From Harenicola maris (GTDB lineage: Bacteria > Pseudomonadota > Alphaproteobacteria > Rhodobacterales > Rhodobacteraceae), in the NCBI GenBank assembly GCA_018524345.1, contig JADQAZ010000001.1, forward strand, positions 558,001 through 622,000: DNA of 64,000 nt. Direction: 5' to 3'. Made by a program: the position numbers and the translations under genes. Within the stretch, counting starts at the first letter, position 1. Every line of letters starts with the position of its first letter. Under the pieces are notes generated by a model. It was not told where the DNA came from and did not search any database. It worked only from the letters and a program-made list of their open reading frames with translations. This document shows, piece by piece, positions 1 through 9,271 of the stretch.

Positions 1-115
1 CCTTCATGGCGTGGGCCAGAAGCGGGGCGCCGGCGACCTGATGCAGCACCTTGGCGGTGTCCGATTGCATCCGAGTGCCTTGGCCTGCGGCCAGAATGAT
101 TAAGCTGGTGCTCAT
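1..115 (-). CDS. glmU: Bifunctional UDP-GlcNAc pyrophosphorylase GlmU, N-terminal fragment
   Basis: Only the first 38 codons lie in the window; the gene runs off the left edge. The translated start contains LAAGQGTRM followed by KVLHQVAG, the nucleotide-binding signature of the GlmU uridyltransferase domain. GlmU makes UDP-N-acetylglucosamine for peptidoglycan and lipopolysaccharide. The ATG lies at 113-115 on the minus strand and is divergent from the phosphatase gene that follows. The acetyltransferase domain cannot be checked. Confidence 0.9.
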   Translation of the reverse strand, partial: MSTSLIILAAGQGTRMQSDTAKVLHQVAGAPLLAHAMK

Positions 116-204
116 GAAAGGGGGTGTCCCTATTGTTGTCTGCTCTGGCATTTTTGCCCTTGGCCTGTTTTATCCGAGGCAGGGCGCACCGCAAGGGGGT
201 GCTG

Positions 205-221
205 TGTCACCTTTGGTGACA
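205..221. promoter_or_regulatory. Palindrome upstream of gph
   Basis: TGTCACC and GGTGACA form a perfect 7-bp inverted repeat around TTT, 25 bp before the gph start and inside the glmU/gph divergent region. It could be an operator or a small hairpin in the gph leader. No promoter hexamers are convincing enough to place it. Confidence 0.35.
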
Positions 222-245
222 GTGGATTTCAGGGCGAGGTTGGCG

Positions 246-911
246 ATGCGGACGGTTGTTTTCGATTTGGACGGGACTTTGGCGGATACCAGCGCCGATT
301 TGATTGCGGCGGGGAATGCTGGATTGGCGGGGATGGGCTATCCGGCGGCGCTTGATCCGGTTGCGGATATGGCGACGGCCTTTGCGGGGGGGCGGGCGAT
401 GCTCCGCCTTGGGCTGGCGCGGGCGGGGGTTGAGGACGAGGGCGAGGTGGACCGCGGTTTCCCGCTGTTGATCGAGGCCTACGGCGCGGCGATTGATGTG
501 CATACGCGGCTGTATCCCGGTGTGGAGGCGGCGCTGGATGCTTTGGCGGAGGCAGGGTTCATTCTGGCGGTCTGCACCAACAAGCCCGAGGGGCTTGCCG
601 CGACCCTGCTGGAACGGTTGGGGATTGCGGGGCGGTTTGCGGCGATGCTGGGGGCCGATACCCTGCCGGTGCGCAAGCCCGACCCCGAGCATCTGTTGGA
701 AACCGTGCGGCGGGCGGGGGGCGATCCGGCGCGTTCGATCCTGATCGGCGATACGGTGACGGATTATAAGGCGGCGCGCAATGCGGGGCGGCCGATAGTG
801 CTTGTGGGCTTTGGCCCGCATGGGGCGGGGGTGGCCGAGATGGGGCCGGATGCGATGCTGGATCACTATGATGATCTGCCTGCCCTTGCGGCGCGGCTTT
901 TGCCCCATTGA
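246..911 (+). CDS. gph: HAD-family phosphoglycolate phosphatase-like hydrolase
   Basis: A 221-residue HAD phosphatase. Motif I FDLDGTLADT is at residues 5-14, with both catalytic aspartates. A helical cap follows, then motif II (VCTNKP), a motif III lysine near RKPDPEH, and motif IV IGDTVTDYKAA. The length fits Gph, which dephosphorylates 2-phosphoglycolate, although substrate cannot be fixed from sequence in this family. The ATG at 246 was chosen because it begins the conserved MRTVVFDLDGT and has GAGG six bases upstream; the frame stays open further upstream but encodes nothing HAD-like. Position next to glmU fits the order I recall for Rhodobacterales. Confidence 0.85.
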   Translation: MRTVVFDLDGTLADTSADLIAAGNAGLAGMGYPAALDPVADMATAFAGGRAMLRLGLARAGVEDEGEVDRGFPLLIEAYGAAIDVHTRLYPGVEAALDALAEAGFILAVCTNKPEGLAATLLERLGIAGRFAAMLGADTLPVRKPDPEHLLETVRRAGGDPARSILIGDTVTDYKAARNAGRPIVLVGFGPHGAGVAEMGPDAMLDHYDDLPALAARLLPH

Positions 912-942
912 CGGCGCGGCACTTCGCGCCCAGTTTGCACCC

Positions 943-2139
943 ATGACAGAGATATTCACAGGCAATTTCACCCAGCAGGAACCCATCCCCGAGGCGGGGA
1001 TCGAGGCGGCGTTGAAGGTGATGCGCAGCGGGCGCTTGCACCGCTATAACGTGGCAGAGGGGGAGGCGGGCGAGACCGCCCTTCTGGAGCAGGAGTTCGC
1101 GGCTTACACCGGTGCGAAATATTGCCTTGCCGTTGCCTCGGGCGGTTATGCCATGGGTGCCGCATTGCGTGCCCTTGGGGTGGCACCGGGGGCGCAGGTC
1201 TTGACGAATGCCTTTACGCTGGCCCCGGTGCCTGGTGCGATTGCGGCTGTCGGGGCGGTGCCTGTTTTCATTGGGGTTACGCCGGATCTGGTGATTGATC
1301 TGGGGGATCTGGCGCAGAAGGTGCGCGGCGAGGCCAAGGTTTTGATGCTGTCGCATATGCGCGGGCATATCTGCGATATGGAGCGTCTGATGGCGATCTG
1401 TGATGACGCGGGTGTCGCGGTGATCGAGGATTGCGCCCATACCATGGGCGGCGCTTGGAAGGGGGTTCCTTCGGGGCGGCAGGGGGTGATGGGGTGTTAT
1501 TCGACCCAGACCTACAAGCATATGAATTCCGGCGAGGGGGGGCTTTTGGTCTCTGACGATGCGGAGTTGATGGCGCGGGCGATCATGCTCTCGGGCAGCT
1601 ATATGCTGTTTGAGCGCCATCTTGCCGCGCCCCCGCCCGAGGCCTTTGCCGAGATCAAGTATCAGACGCCCAATGTCTCGGGCCGGATGGACAATTTGCG
1701 GGCGGCGATTTTGCGGCCCCAACTGGCGGACCTGCCGGCGCAGGTGGCGCGGTGGAATGCGCGCTATCGGGTGCTCGAGGAAGGTTTGGCCGATGTGCCG
1801 GGCCTTGCCCTGACCACGCGCCCTGCGGAGGAGACCTATGTCGGCTCCTCGATCCAGTTTTTGCTGACCGATTGGGAAGAGCCTGCGATCACCGAGGTTC
1901 TGGCGCGCTGTGCGAAGCGGGGCGTTGAATTGAAATGGTTCGGCGCGGCGGAGCCTGCGGGCTTTACCAGCCGTTATGACAGCTGGCGCTATGCGCCCTC
2001 GGCGCCGATGCCCGCATCGGACAGGGTGCTGCGCGGGATTGTGGATATGCGGATTCCGCTGACATTTTCCGAGGAGGACTGTGCCCTGATTGCGCGGATC
2101 ATTCGCGCCGAGGTGAGCGCAGTCTATCAGGCGGCTTAG
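943..2139 (+). CDS. DegT/DnrJ/EryC1 (AHBA synthase)-family PLP-dependent aminotransferase
   Basis: A 398-residue protein of the fold-type I PLP family that aminates sugars or related keto compounds. The PLP lysine is Lys192 in the motif TYKHMNSGEGG, preceded by the conserved VIEDCAHTMGG stretch that binds the cofactor. The conserved glycine and serine around residue 66 (VASGGYAMG) hold the phosphate. The substrate is unknown and no sugar-nucleotide cluster lies nearby. The start at 943 leaves 31 bases after gph, so the two may be cotranscribed. The 3' end overlaps creA tail-to-tail by four bases. Confidence 0.82.
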   Translation: MTEIFTGNFTQQEPIPEAGIEAALKVMRSGRLHRYNVAEGEAGETALLEQEFAAYTGAKYCLAVASGGYAMGAALRALGVAPGAQVLTNAFTLAPVPGAIAAVGAVPVFIGVTPDLVIDLGDLAQKVRGEAKVLMLSHMRGHICDMERLMAICDDAGVAVIEDCAHTMGGAWKGVPSGRQGVMGCYSTQTYKHMNSGEGGLLVSDDAELMARAIMLSGSYMLFERHLAAPPPEAFAEIKYQTPNVSGRMDNLRAAILRPQLADLPAQVARWNARYRVLEEGLADVPGLALTTRPAEETYVGSSIQFLLTDWEEPAITEVLARCAKRGVELKWFGAAEPAGFTSRYDSWRYAPSAPMPASDRVLRGIVDMRIPLTFSEEDCALIARIIRAEVSAVYQAA

Positions 2140-2579
2140 CGCAGGGGCACGGTGGAGACCGCCATTTTGGCGGAGCCTTCGGAGAGTTCGCGCGCATGGG
2201 CAAGGTAGATCAGGGTGTCCTGCTCTGCATCATAGATGCGTTTGATCCGCAGGGATTTCAGGATGATCGAGCGCCGCTCGCGGAAGACGTCCTCGCCCTC
2301 TTTCGACATGTCGATATCGCTCAGAGTCACGGGGCCTGTGCGCTCGCAGGAGATGGCGGCATTCGAGGGGTCCTCGAACCAGTTGCCTTGGCTGAGCCGG
2401 TCAAGGACGGAGCGTTCGAAATAGGTGAGGTAGCATGTCACCCCCTGCACCTTCGGGTCGGGGATGGATTCGACGATGATGTCATTGCCGAACCAATCCA
2501 CACCGACTTTGCCGACTTCCTCCGCCGGGGAGGGGAGGGGGGACAGGGCAAGAAGAAGGGCAAAGCCGGTGTGTCTCAT
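2136..2579 (-). CDS. creA: CreA family protein
   Basis: A 147-residue protein with a short signal peptide (about residues 1-19, ending SPAEE). The mature part matches CreA: VGVDWFGNDIIVESIPDPKV, then the VTCYLT segment and the region from DPSNAAISC to GPV. CreA proteins are periplasmic and of unknown biochemical function; Escherichia coli creA lies beside creBCD. No Cre two-component genes are visible here. It is transcribed away from the liu operon, and its stop overlaps that of the DegT-family gene (shared TTAG). Confidence 0.88.
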   Translation of the reverse strand: MRHTGFALLLALSPLPSPAEEVGKVGVDWFGNDIIVESIPDPKVQGVTCYLTYFERSVLDRLSQGNWFEDPSNAAISCERTGPVTLSDIDMSKEGEDVFRERRSIILKSLRIKRIYDAEQDTLIYLAHARELSEGSAKMAVSTVPLR

Positions 2580-2677
2580 GACTGTTCAACGCGGGTCTTA
2601 AGAAAAAGTTCCCACCGCGGGCATTTTTTTCAGATTTTTGGTTCGGGTGGGGATTTGGGCAAAGGTGTTTTCTCTAA

Positions 2678-2707
2678 TTGACCAATCCTTGTGCAAGCTG
2701 CTAGTAT
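2678..2707 (+). promoter_or_regulatory. Sigma70-like promoter of the liu operon
   Basis: TTGACC at 2678-2683 and TAGTAT at 2702-2707 are separated by 18 bp, a good match to housekeeping sigma70 promoters. The predicted transcription start near 2714 falls inside the palindrome described next and about 28 bases before the liuA start. Confidence 0.6.
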
Positions 2708-2723
2708 TTGAACGACCGTTCAA
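2708..2723. promoter_or_regulatory. TetR-type palindromic operator at the liu promoter
   Basis: TTGAACG and CGTTCAA form a perfect 7-bp inverted repeat with a 2-bp centre. It begins directly after the -10 element and covers the predicted start site, the position expected for a repressor. The shape resembles TetR-family operators, which are known to control acyl-CoA dehydrogenase genes in proteobacteria. No TetR gene is present in the window, so the regulator is encoded elsewhere. Confidence 0.6.
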
Positions 2724-2741
2724 TAAATGAGAGCTGCTGCT

Positions 2742-3905
2742 ATGTTCACCTCTTCTATGACTTTCGATTTGGGCGAAGACGCCAATGCCCTGCGCGATAT
2801 GGTGCATCGTTGGGCGCAGGATAGGGTAAAGCCCATGGCGGCGCAGGTGGATGCGGAGAATCTGTTTCCGGCCGAGCTTTGGGAGGAGATGGGGTCCCTT
2901 GGCCTGTTGGGAATCACTGTGGATGAGGCCTATGGCGGCGCGGGGATGAGCTATCTTGCCCATACGGTGGCGGTTGAGGAGATCGCGCGGGCCTCGGCCT
3001 CTGTTTCGCTTTCCTACGGGGCGCATTCGAACCTTTGCGTGAACCAGATCAAGCTGAACGGGAGCGAGGAGCAGAAGCACAAATACCTTCCGGGCCTGAT
3101 TTCGGGCAGCCATGTGGGCGCCCTTGCCATGTCGGAGGCGGGGGCCGGATCGGATGTGGTCTCGATGACCCTGAGCGCGGAGAAGCGCAATGGATACTAC
3201 CGGTTGAACGGCAATAAATACTGGATCACCAATGGGCCGGACGCGCAGACGCTGGTGGTTTATGCCAAGACCGATAAGGCGGCGGGGTCCAAGGGGATCA
3301 CGGCCTTTATCATCGAGCGCGATATGAAGGGGTTCAGCACCTCGAAGCATTTCGACAAGCTGGGGATGCGGGGTTCGAACACCGCCGAATTGGTCTTCGA
3401 GGATGTCGAGGTGCCCTTCGAGAATGTCTTGGGCGAGGAGGGGCGGGGCGTGCGCGTTTTGATGTCCGGCCTTGATTACGAGCGTGTGGTTCTGGCGGGG
3501 ATCGGCCTTGGGTTGATGGCGGCCTGTCTGGACGAGGTGATGCCCTATGTCGCGCAGCGCAAGCAGTTCGGCCAGCCGGTGGGGAATTTCCAGCTTATGC
3601 AGGGCAAGCTGGCGGATATGTATACGGCGATGAACTCTGCCCGTGCCTATGTTTACGAGGTAGCGCGGGCCTGCGATCGCGGCGAGGTGACCCGCGCCGA
3701 TGCGGCGGCCTGTTGTTTGTACGCCAGCGAGGAGGCGATGAAACAAGCGCATCAGGCGGTGCAGGCCATGGGCGGGGCCGGGTTTATGAATGACGCGCCG
3801 GTGGCGCGGATTTTCCGGGATGCTAAGTTGATGGAGATCGGTGCCGGGACATCGGAAATCCGGCGCATGTTGGTGGGCCGCGAGATGATGGGAGCCATGG
3901 GATGA
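2742..3905 (+). CDS. liuA: Isovaleryl-CoA dehydrogenase
   Basis: A 387-residue FAD-dependent acyl-CoA dehydrogenase that oxidises isovaleryl-CoA to 3-methylcrotonyl-CoA. The acyl-CoA dehydrogenase signature [13 protein letters not shown] is visible. The catalytic base is Glu247 in [10 protein letters not shown], the location specific to isovaleryl-CoA dehydrogenases rather than to medium- or short-chain enzymes. The C-terminal QAMGGAGF and GAGTSEIRR segments are typical. The neighbouring carboxylase, lyase and hydratase genes confirm the leucine pathway. The ATG at 2742 is preferred over 2727 because translation homology begins there, but both are possible. The end overlaps the next gene by ATGA. 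Confidence 0.93.
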   Translation: MFTSSMTFDLGEDANALRDMVHRWAQDRVKPMAAQVDAENLFPAELWEEMGSLGLLGITVDEAYGGAGMSYLAHTVAVEEIARASASVSLSYGAHSNLCVNQIKLNGSEEQKHKYLPGLISGSHVGALAMSEAGAGSDVVSMTLSAEKRNGYYRLNGNKYWITNGPDAQTLVVYAKTDKAAGSKGITAFIIERDMKGFSTSKHFDKLGMRGSNTAELVFEDVEVPFENVLGEEGRGVRVLMSGLDYERVVLAGIGLGLMAACLDEVMPYVAQRKQFGQPVGNFQLMQGKLADMYTAMNSARAYVYEVARACDRGEVTRADAAACCLYASEEAMKQAHQAVQAMGGAGFMNDAPVARIFRDAKLMEIGAGTSEIRRMLVGREMMGAMG

Positions 3906-4381
3906 GGATTTCCGCAGCGCTTTGCGCTTTTGCCGTGATGGCCGGGGGTGTTTCGGCGCAGACCCTGCAGCCGCGCAAGGGCGGGGCCTATGACAGCTAT
4001 GTCCGGTCGGCCATCACCTGTATCGCGCGGGATCATCAGAGCGATGACGGCGAGCTGCAGTGTTTGAGCGCGGCGCAGGAGGAATGCCAGATGCGGGCCG
4101 GCGTTTACGAGGCCTGTCTGGAGGCCCTTGCGAAAGGGTATGAGAAGGCTTTTGCGGGGGTATCGGCGCGGTTGACGGAGCTGGGTGATGATGCCTGGGC
4201 CGATATTCTGGCGGGGCAGCATTCGGCCAAAAATTGCCAGACGGAGGCCTGCCGCGCGGAGAAGACCGGCGAGGGCCTACGCAACCTGATCATCATGGCC
4301 AAGGGGATCGAGGCGATGCGGGCCGATGTCATGTATACGCCCGCGCAGTGGCGCGATGTGATGTTGGGGGGCGGGACGTGA
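3902..4381 (+). CDS. Secreted cysteine-containing protein of unknown function
   Basis: A 159-residue protein with a signal peptide (about 1-19, cleavage after VSA). The mature part is helical and has six cysteines, including [20 protein letters not shown] and the pair in NCQTEACRA, suggesting disulfides in the periplasm. The spacing is reminiscent of lysozyme-inhibitor LprI-like (DUF1311) proteins, but I cannot assign it. Its start overlaps the liuA stop and its end overlaps the EcsC gene, so it is translated within the liu operon although no role in leucine breakdown is evident. Confidence 0.7.
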   Translation: MRISAALCAFAVMAGGVSAQTLQPRKGGAYDSYVRSAITCIARDHQSDDGELQCLSAAQEECQMRAGVYEACLEALAKGYEKAFAGVSARLTELGDDAWADILAGQHSAKNCQTEACRAEKTGEGLRNLIIMAKGIEAMRADVMYTPAQWRDVMLGGGT

Positions 4382-5190
4382 GCCTGCCCGAGGACAGCCG
4401 GGATTTTTCCGGCGCGGTGAAGGCGGCGATCGAGCGGCAGAAGGCCTTTGAGGAGCGCCGAGCGACGCGGCTTGGCCGCGGGGCGGAGGCCCTGACCGCG
4501 CCTGTGGGCGGGGCCTTTGCGCGGATCATTCCGGCCTCTGTTGTGCGCAAGGCGCTGGAGCAGGCGGACAAGGCCGCGGGCCTGACCCTGCCTGCGGAGG
4601 TGACGGGACATGACCGCGAGGATGTGCTGGCCTGTGACGCCGCAGCAAAGCAGGTGCAGGCCTGGGCGCAGGGCACCAATGCGGCCACGGGCGGCGCGGC
4701 GGGCTGGTTCGGCGCGGCCGGATTGGTGGCCGATATTCCCGCCACGATCACCCTTGCGGCGCGCAATGTGCGGGCGACGGGGGCGGCCTATGGCTTTGCC
4801 TCGGTGAGCGATGAGGAGCGCGCTTTTCGCCTGATGGTTCTGGAGGTGGCGACCTCGCTGGCCTCGGAGACGCGGGTGGAGACCATTGAAAACATGAATG
4901 ATTTCGCCCGTGCCCTGAATACGCCCGAGGGCAAGCTGGTGCTTGAAAAGGGCGGGGAATGGGTGACGGAAAAGGTGGTGGAGCGGATTGCGCGCCAGCT
5001 TGGCGTGACTTTGGCCGCGCGTAAGGCGGGGCAGATTGTGCCGATCATTGGCGGGCTGGTGGGCGCGACGGTGAATGCGAGTTTTCAGGCCGATGTGGCG
5101 CGCGCGGCGCGTTATGCGTTTCGGCAGCGGTGGTTGATGGCGCGGCAGTTGTTGCCGCCGCCGGGCCCTTGGGATGAGAAGAAGACATGA
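4378..5190 (+). CDS. EcsC family protein
   Basis: A 270-residue protein with the pattern of the EcsC family: an N-terminal helical region, a glycine/alanine-rich hydrophobic part (about residues 95-125, [20 protein letters not shown]), and the C-terminal [15 protein letters not shown] followed by ARYAFRQRW. EcsC was named from the Bacillus ecs transporter operon; its biochemical function is not known. The GTG start overlaps the previous stop (GTGA) and the stop overlaps liuB (ATGA), so it is tightly embedded in the liu operon. Confidence 0.8.
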   Translation: MSLPEDSRDFSGAVKAAIERQKAFEERRATRLGRGAEALTAPVGGAFARIIPASVVRKALEQADKAAGLTLPAEVTGHDREDVLACDAAAKQVQAWAQGTNAATGGAAGWFGAAGLVADIPATITLAARNVRATGAAYGFASVSDEERAFRLMVLEVATSLASETRVETIENMNDFARALNTPEGKLVLEKGGEWVTEKVVERIARQLGVTLAARKAGQIVPIIGGLVGATVNASFQADVARAARYAFRQRWLMARQLLPPPGPWDEKKT

Positions 5191-6791
5191 AGTTAACCTC
5201 GACTATTCGCGCGGGCGGCGCAGAGTTTCAGGCCAATGAGGCCGCGAATCTGGCGGCTTTGGATGTGGTGCGTGAGGCCGCCGAGGCGGCGGCTTTGGGC
5301 GGCGGGGAGAGATCGCGCGAGCGGCATCTGTCGCGCGGCAAGATGCTCCCGCGGGACCGTGTTGCGGCGCTGCTTGATCCGGGCTCGGCCTTTTTGGAGG
5401 TTGGCGCGACGGCGGCCCATGGGCTGTATGACGGGGCGGCGCCCTGCGCGGGCGTCATTGCCGGGATCGGCATGGTCTCGGGGCGGCAGGTCATGATTGT
5501 GTGCAATGATGCCACCGTGAAGGGCGGCACCTATTATCCGATGACGGTGAAAAAGCATCTGCGGGCGCAGGAGATCGCGGAGGAGAACCGCCTTCCCTGT
5601 GTTTATCTGGTGGACAGCGGCGGGGCGAACCTGCCCAATCAGGACGAGGTCTTTCCCGACCGCGACCATTTTGGCCGCATCTTTTACAATCAGGCGCAGA
5701 TGAGCGCCAAGGGGATCGCGCAGATCGCCGTTGTTATGGGCTCTTGCACCGCCGGGGGGGCCTATGTGCCCGCCATGAGCGATGTGTCGATCATTGTGCG
5801 CGAGCAGGGGACGATTTTTCTGGCCGGGCCGCCCTTGGTTAAGGCCGCGACCGGCGAGGTTGTCAGCGCCGAGGATCTGGGCGGGGGCGATGTGCATACG
5901 CGCCTTTCGGGCGTGGCGGATTATCTGGCCGAGGATGACGCCCATGCGATTGCCTTGGCGCGGCAGGCGGTGGCCTCTTTGGGCGGCGCGGCGGGCCATG
6001 GGATTGTGATGCAGGCGGCGGAAGAGCCCGCCTATGATCCGGCGGAATTGCTGGGCGTTGTGCCGGGCGATTTGCGCAAGCCCTATGACATTCGCGAGGT
6101 GATTGCGCGGGTTGTGGATGGCTCTCGTTTTGACGAGTTCAAGCCGCGCTTTGGCGAGACTTTGGTCACCGGATTTGCCCATATCAAGGGCTGCCCTGTT
6201 GGCATTGTGGCCAATAACGGGGTGTTGTTTTCCGAAAGCGCCGTGAAGGGCGCGCACTTTGTCGAGCTGTGTTCCCAACGGCGTATTCCATTGGTGTTCT
6301 TGCAGAATATCACCGGCTTTATGGTCGGGCAGAAATACGAGAACGAGGGGATTGCGCGTCACGGGGCCAAGATGGTGACGGCTGTGGCGACGACTTCGGT
6401 GCCCAAGGTGACGATGATTGTGGGCGGCTCTTTTGGCGCGGGCAATTACGGCATGGCGGGGCGGGCCTATAGCCCGCGGCTGATGTGGTCTTGGCCGGGT
6501 AGCCGGATTTCCGTCATGGGCGGGCCGCAGGCGGCGGGGGTTTTGGCCACGGTGAAGCGCGATGCGATCGAGCGCGGCGGCGGGACATGGAGCGCCGAGG
6601 AGGAGGCGGCGTTCAAGGCGCCGACCGAGGCGATGTTTGCCGAGCAGTCGCATCCTCTCTATGCCTCGGCCCGGCTGTGGGATGACGGGGTGATTGATCC
6701 GAGAAAGAGCCGCGAGGTTTTGCATCTGTCGCTTATGGCCAGTCTGAACGCGCCGATAGAGGAGACACGTTTCGGCGTGTTTCGGATGTGA
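5187..6791 (+). CDS. liuB: 3-Methylcrotonyl-CoA carboxylase, beta (carboxyltransferase) subunit
   Basis: A 534-residue carboxyltransferase that moves CO2 from biotin to 3-methylcrotonyl-CoA. It shows two crotonase-like halves. The N half has [13 protein letters not shown] and the oxyanion-forming [12 protein letters not shown]; the C half has [11 protein letters not shown] and [12 protein letters not shown] with a later SRISVMGG. These match MccB more closely than propionyl-CoA carboxylase. It pairs with LiuD downstream. The start overlaps the EcsC stop by four bases. Confidence 0.94.
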   Translation: MKLTSTIRAGGAEFQANEAANLAALDVVREAAEAAALGGGERSRERHLSRGKMLPRDRVAALLDPGSAFLEVGATAAHGLYDGAAPCAGVIAGIGMVSGRQVMIVCNDATVKGGTYYPMTVKKHLRAQEIAEENRLPCVYLVDSGGANLPNQDEVFPDRDHFGRIFYNQAQMSAKGIAQIAVVMGSCTAGGAYVPAMSDVSIIVREQGTIFLAGPPLVKAATGEVVSAEDLGGGDVHTRLSGVADYLAEDDAHAIALARQAVASLGGAAGHGIVMQAAEEPAYDPAELLGVVPGDLRKPYDIREVIARVVDGSRFDEFKPRFGETLVTGFAHIKGCPVGIVANNGVLFSESAVKGAHFVELCSQRRIPLVFLQNITGFMVGQKYENEGIARHGAKMVTAVATTSVPKVTMIVGGSFGAGNYGMAGRAYSPRLMWSWPGSRISVMGGPQAAGVLATVKRDAIERGGGTWSAEEEAAFKAPTEAMFAEQSHPLYASARLWDDGVIDPRKSREVLHLSLMASLNAPIEETRFGVFRM

Positions 6792-6798
6792 GGCCATT

Positions 6799-6837
6799 TT
6801 TTGTGCCTCCGGCGGGGATATTTTTACCAATAAGAAG
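6799..6837 (+). repeat. Dispersed intergenic repeat, copy 1
   Basis: This 39-bp stretch after liuB shares GTGCCTCCGGCGGGGATATT and the end CCAATAAGAAG with a second copy at 53112-53151. Between these blocks the copies differ only in a few bases. I recall similar short intergenic repeats in Rhodobacteraceae genomes, but could not search for them. Confidence 0.7.
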
Positions 6838-6869
6838 GCCGGACAGGCGTGCGGCGAGAGGGGTTTGCC

Positions 6870-7346
6870 ATGGTGCGTGAGCTGAAGAATATGCCCGCGG
6901 AGGGCCATTTCGAGCGGGGCCGGGTGGATGTGACCACCGGGGCGGTTTGGATTTATGTCAGCCGCGCCATGGCCCATGGGCATCCGATGGGGCGCCTGAA
7001 CTGGGTGCTGTATCTGATCATCGGCTATTTTGCGGCCGGGGCGGCGGTGAAGCTGTCGGTCTGGGGGCAGGGGGGACCTGCCTTGATGTTCTGGGGGGCG
7101 ATCCTTGGGATCATGACGGCGATCGGGCTGGCCCTGCGGGTGCCTTGGGCCTTGATTTTGGCGGTGGCGCAGGCGGGGCTTTCGGTGGCTTTCCTTGCGT
7201 TTTCTTTGACGGCGGGGGGATCGCTGGCGACGCTGGCCGAGGCTGTCGTGGGGATTTTGATTGTGATGTATCTGATCGACGGGCAGCGGCCTAATCTGGC
7301 TTATCGCTATCGCTATCGATCCTATCAGGGGGAGGCCGAGGAATGA
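6870..7346 (+). CDS. Small integral membrane protein of unknown function
   Basis: A 158-residue protein with four probable transmembrane helices (about residues 45-65, 72-90, 95-115 and 120-140) and a tyrosine/arginine-rich tail (YRYRYRSYQG). I do not recognise the family. The ATG at 6870 follows GAGAGG by eight bases, so I prefer it over the GTG at 6849. It sits between liuB and liuD, and its stop overlaps the liuD start. Confidence 0.7.
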   Translation: MVRELKNMPAEGHFERGRVDVTTGAVWIYVSRAMAHGHPMGRLNWVLYLIIGYFAAGAAVKLSVWGQGGPALMFWGAILGIMTAIGLALRVPWALILAVAQAGLSVAFLAFSLTAGGSLATLAEAVVGILIVMYLIDGQRPNLAYRYRYRSYQGEAEE

Positions 7347-9271
7347 TGCGACGGTTGTTGGTTGCGAACCGGGGGGAGATTGCCTGCCGGGTGATGCGGA
7401 CGGCCTCTGCCATGGGGATCGAGACTGTGGCGGTTTATTCCGACGCGGACGCCGGCGCGATGCATGTGGCGCAGGCGGACCGTGCGGTGCGGATCGGCCC
7501 TGCGGAGGCGGCACAGAGTTATCTGAACGGGGCGGCCATTCTGGAGGCGGCGGCGCGGGCGGGGGCGGATGCGATCCATCCCGGTTACGGGTTCTTGTCG
7601 GAGAACCCCGAGTTTGCCGAGGCCGTGGAGGCCGCCGGGTTGATTTTCGTTGGCCCGAGCGCCGAGGCCATGCGCCTGATGGGGTTGAAGGATGCGGCCA
7701 AGGCGCGGATGGAGGCGGCGGGGGTGCCCGTTGTTCCGGGCTATCACGGCAGCGATCAGGATGACGGGCGCTTGGCGGCGGAGGCCGATGCGATTGGCTA
7801 TCCGGTGTTGATCAAGGCCGTTGCGGGCGGCGGCGGCAAGGGGATGCGGCGGGTTGAGGCGGCCTCCGGCTTTGCGGCGGCTTTGGCCTCGGCGCGGGCG
7901 GAGGCGAAGGCCGCCTTTGGCAATGCCGATGTTCTGGTTGAGAAATGGGTCACCGCGCCGCGTCATATCGAGGTGCAGGTGTTCGGCGACGGGGAGCGGG
8001 CGGTGCATCTGTATGAGCGCGACTGTTCCTTGCAGCGCCGCCATCAGAAGGTGATCGAGGAGGCGCCTGCGCCGGGGATGACCGCCGAGGTGCGCGAGGC
8101 CATGGGCGCCGCCGCCGTGCGGGCGGCGGAGGCGATTGGCTATAAGGGGGCCGGAACGGTCGAGTTTATCGTGGATGGCGGCGGCGGTCTGCGGGCCGAC
8201 GGGTTCTGGTTTATGGAGATGAACACCCGGCTTCAGGTGGAGCATCCGGTGACCGAGGCGATCACGGGGGTTGATCTGGTGGAGTGGCAGTTGCGGGTGG
8301 CCTCTGGTGCGCCCTTGCCCATGGCGCAGGGAGATATTCCCCTGCAGGGCCATGCATTCGAGGCGCGGCTTTATGCGGAGGATGTTCCGGCGGGGTTCCT
8401 GCCCGCGACCGGCACATTGACCCATTTGAAATTTGGCGCAGGCGCGCGGGCCGATACCGGCGTGCGGGCGGGGGATGTGATTTCGCCGTGGTATGACCCG
8501 ATGATCGCCAAGGTGATCACCCATGGGGCGACGCGGGCGGAGGCCTTGTCCGCGTTGGAGCGCGCCCTGAGCGACACGCAGGTGGCCGGATCGGTGACCA
8601 ATGTGGTGTTCCTGCGGCGGTTGGCGCGTCATGCGGGCTTTGCCGCGGGCGAGGTGGACACCGGTTTGATCGAGCGGGACATCGAGGCGCTGAGTGCGGC
8701 GCCGGTGCCCTGTACGCGCTGTCGGTCGCTTGCGGCGATTGCGGCCCTTGGGCTGCATGAGGGGGCGCAGGGGGGCTTTGCCCTTTGGGAGCCGATCTGG
8801 CATCCGGTTGCGATGGTTTCGGGCGGCGAGGAGATCGCGGCGCGGGTTGCTGTGACGCCGGAGGGTTTCTCCGTGCGTTTGGGCGAGGTGGAGCATCGGG
8901 TTTCGCGCGATGGTGCGGGCTGGCGTGTGGATGGCATTCGTGTGCCGGCGCAGATTTTCGCGGGGCCGGGGGAGGTCTGCATTTATTGGGGGAATACCTA
9001 CGTCTTTGCGGTGCCTGACCCCCTAAATGCGCAGGGTGCCGGGGCGGCGGGGGATGCGGTTGTGGCGCCGATGCCGGGGCTGGTGCGGCAGGTTTTGGTT
9101 GCTGTCGGCGATACGGTGGAGGCGGGCGATCCGCTGGCCCTGCTGGAGGCGATGAAGATGGAGCATACCCTGACCGCGCCGCGTGCGGGCGTGGTGGCGC
9201 GGGTTGCGGCGCAGGATGGCGATCAGGTGGAGGCCGGGGTTGAGTTGATCGGCTTGGAGGCGGGGGCATGA
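7343..9271 (+). CDS. liuD: 3-Methylcrotonyl-CoA carboxylase, alpha (biotin-containing) subunit
   Basis: A 642-residue protein with three parts. The N-terminal biotin carboxylase domain (about 1-450) begins LLVANRGEIACRV and has the ATP-grasp loop GGGGKGMRR plus EMNTRLQVEHPVTE. A linker domain follows. The C-terminal biotinyl domain carries EAMKMEH with the biotinylated Lys605. Together with LiuB it makes 3-methylglutaconyl-CoA using ATP and bicarbonate. It must be biotinylated, and the birA-like gene at 32054 is a candidate ligase. The start overlaps the previous stop and the end overlaps the GST gene by ATGA. Confidence 0.94.
   Translation: MMRRLLVANRGEIACRVMRTASAMGIETVAVYSDADAGAMHVAQADRAVRIGPAEAAQSYLNGAAILEAAARAGADAIHPGYGFLSENPEFAEAVEAAGLIFVGPSAEAMRLMGLKDAAKARMEAAGVPVVPGYHGSDQDDGRLAAEADAIGYPVLIKAVAGGGGKGMRRVEAASGFAAALASARAEAKAAFGNADVLVEKWVTAPRHIEVQVFGDGERAVHLYERDCSLQRRHQKVIEEAPAPGMTAEVREAMGAAAVRAAEAIGYKGAGTVEFIVDGGGGLRADGFWFMEMNTRLQVEHPVTEAITGVDLVEWQLRVASGAPLPMAQGDIPLQGHAFEARLYAEDVPAGFLPATGTLTHLKFGAGARADTGVRAGDVISPWYDPMIAKVITHGATRAEALSALERALSDTQVAGSVTNVVFLRRLARHAGFAAGEVDTGLIERDIEALSAAPVPCTRCRSLAAIAALGLHEGAQGGFALWEPIWHPVAMVSGGEEIAARVAVTPEGFSVRLGEVEHRVSRDGAGWRVDGIRVPAQIFAGPGEVCIYWGNTYVFAVPDPLNAQGAGAAGDAVVAPMPGLVRQVLVAVGDTVEAGDPLALLEAMKMEHTLTAPRAGVVARVAAQDGDQVEAGVELIGLEAGA

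Noticed and set aside
5193-7514. A 773-residue open frame on the minus strand over liuB
   Set aside because: It is the complement of real genes in GC-rich DNA, with a His/Arg/Gln/Pro-rich composition and no domain. The plus-strand liuB is unambiguous.
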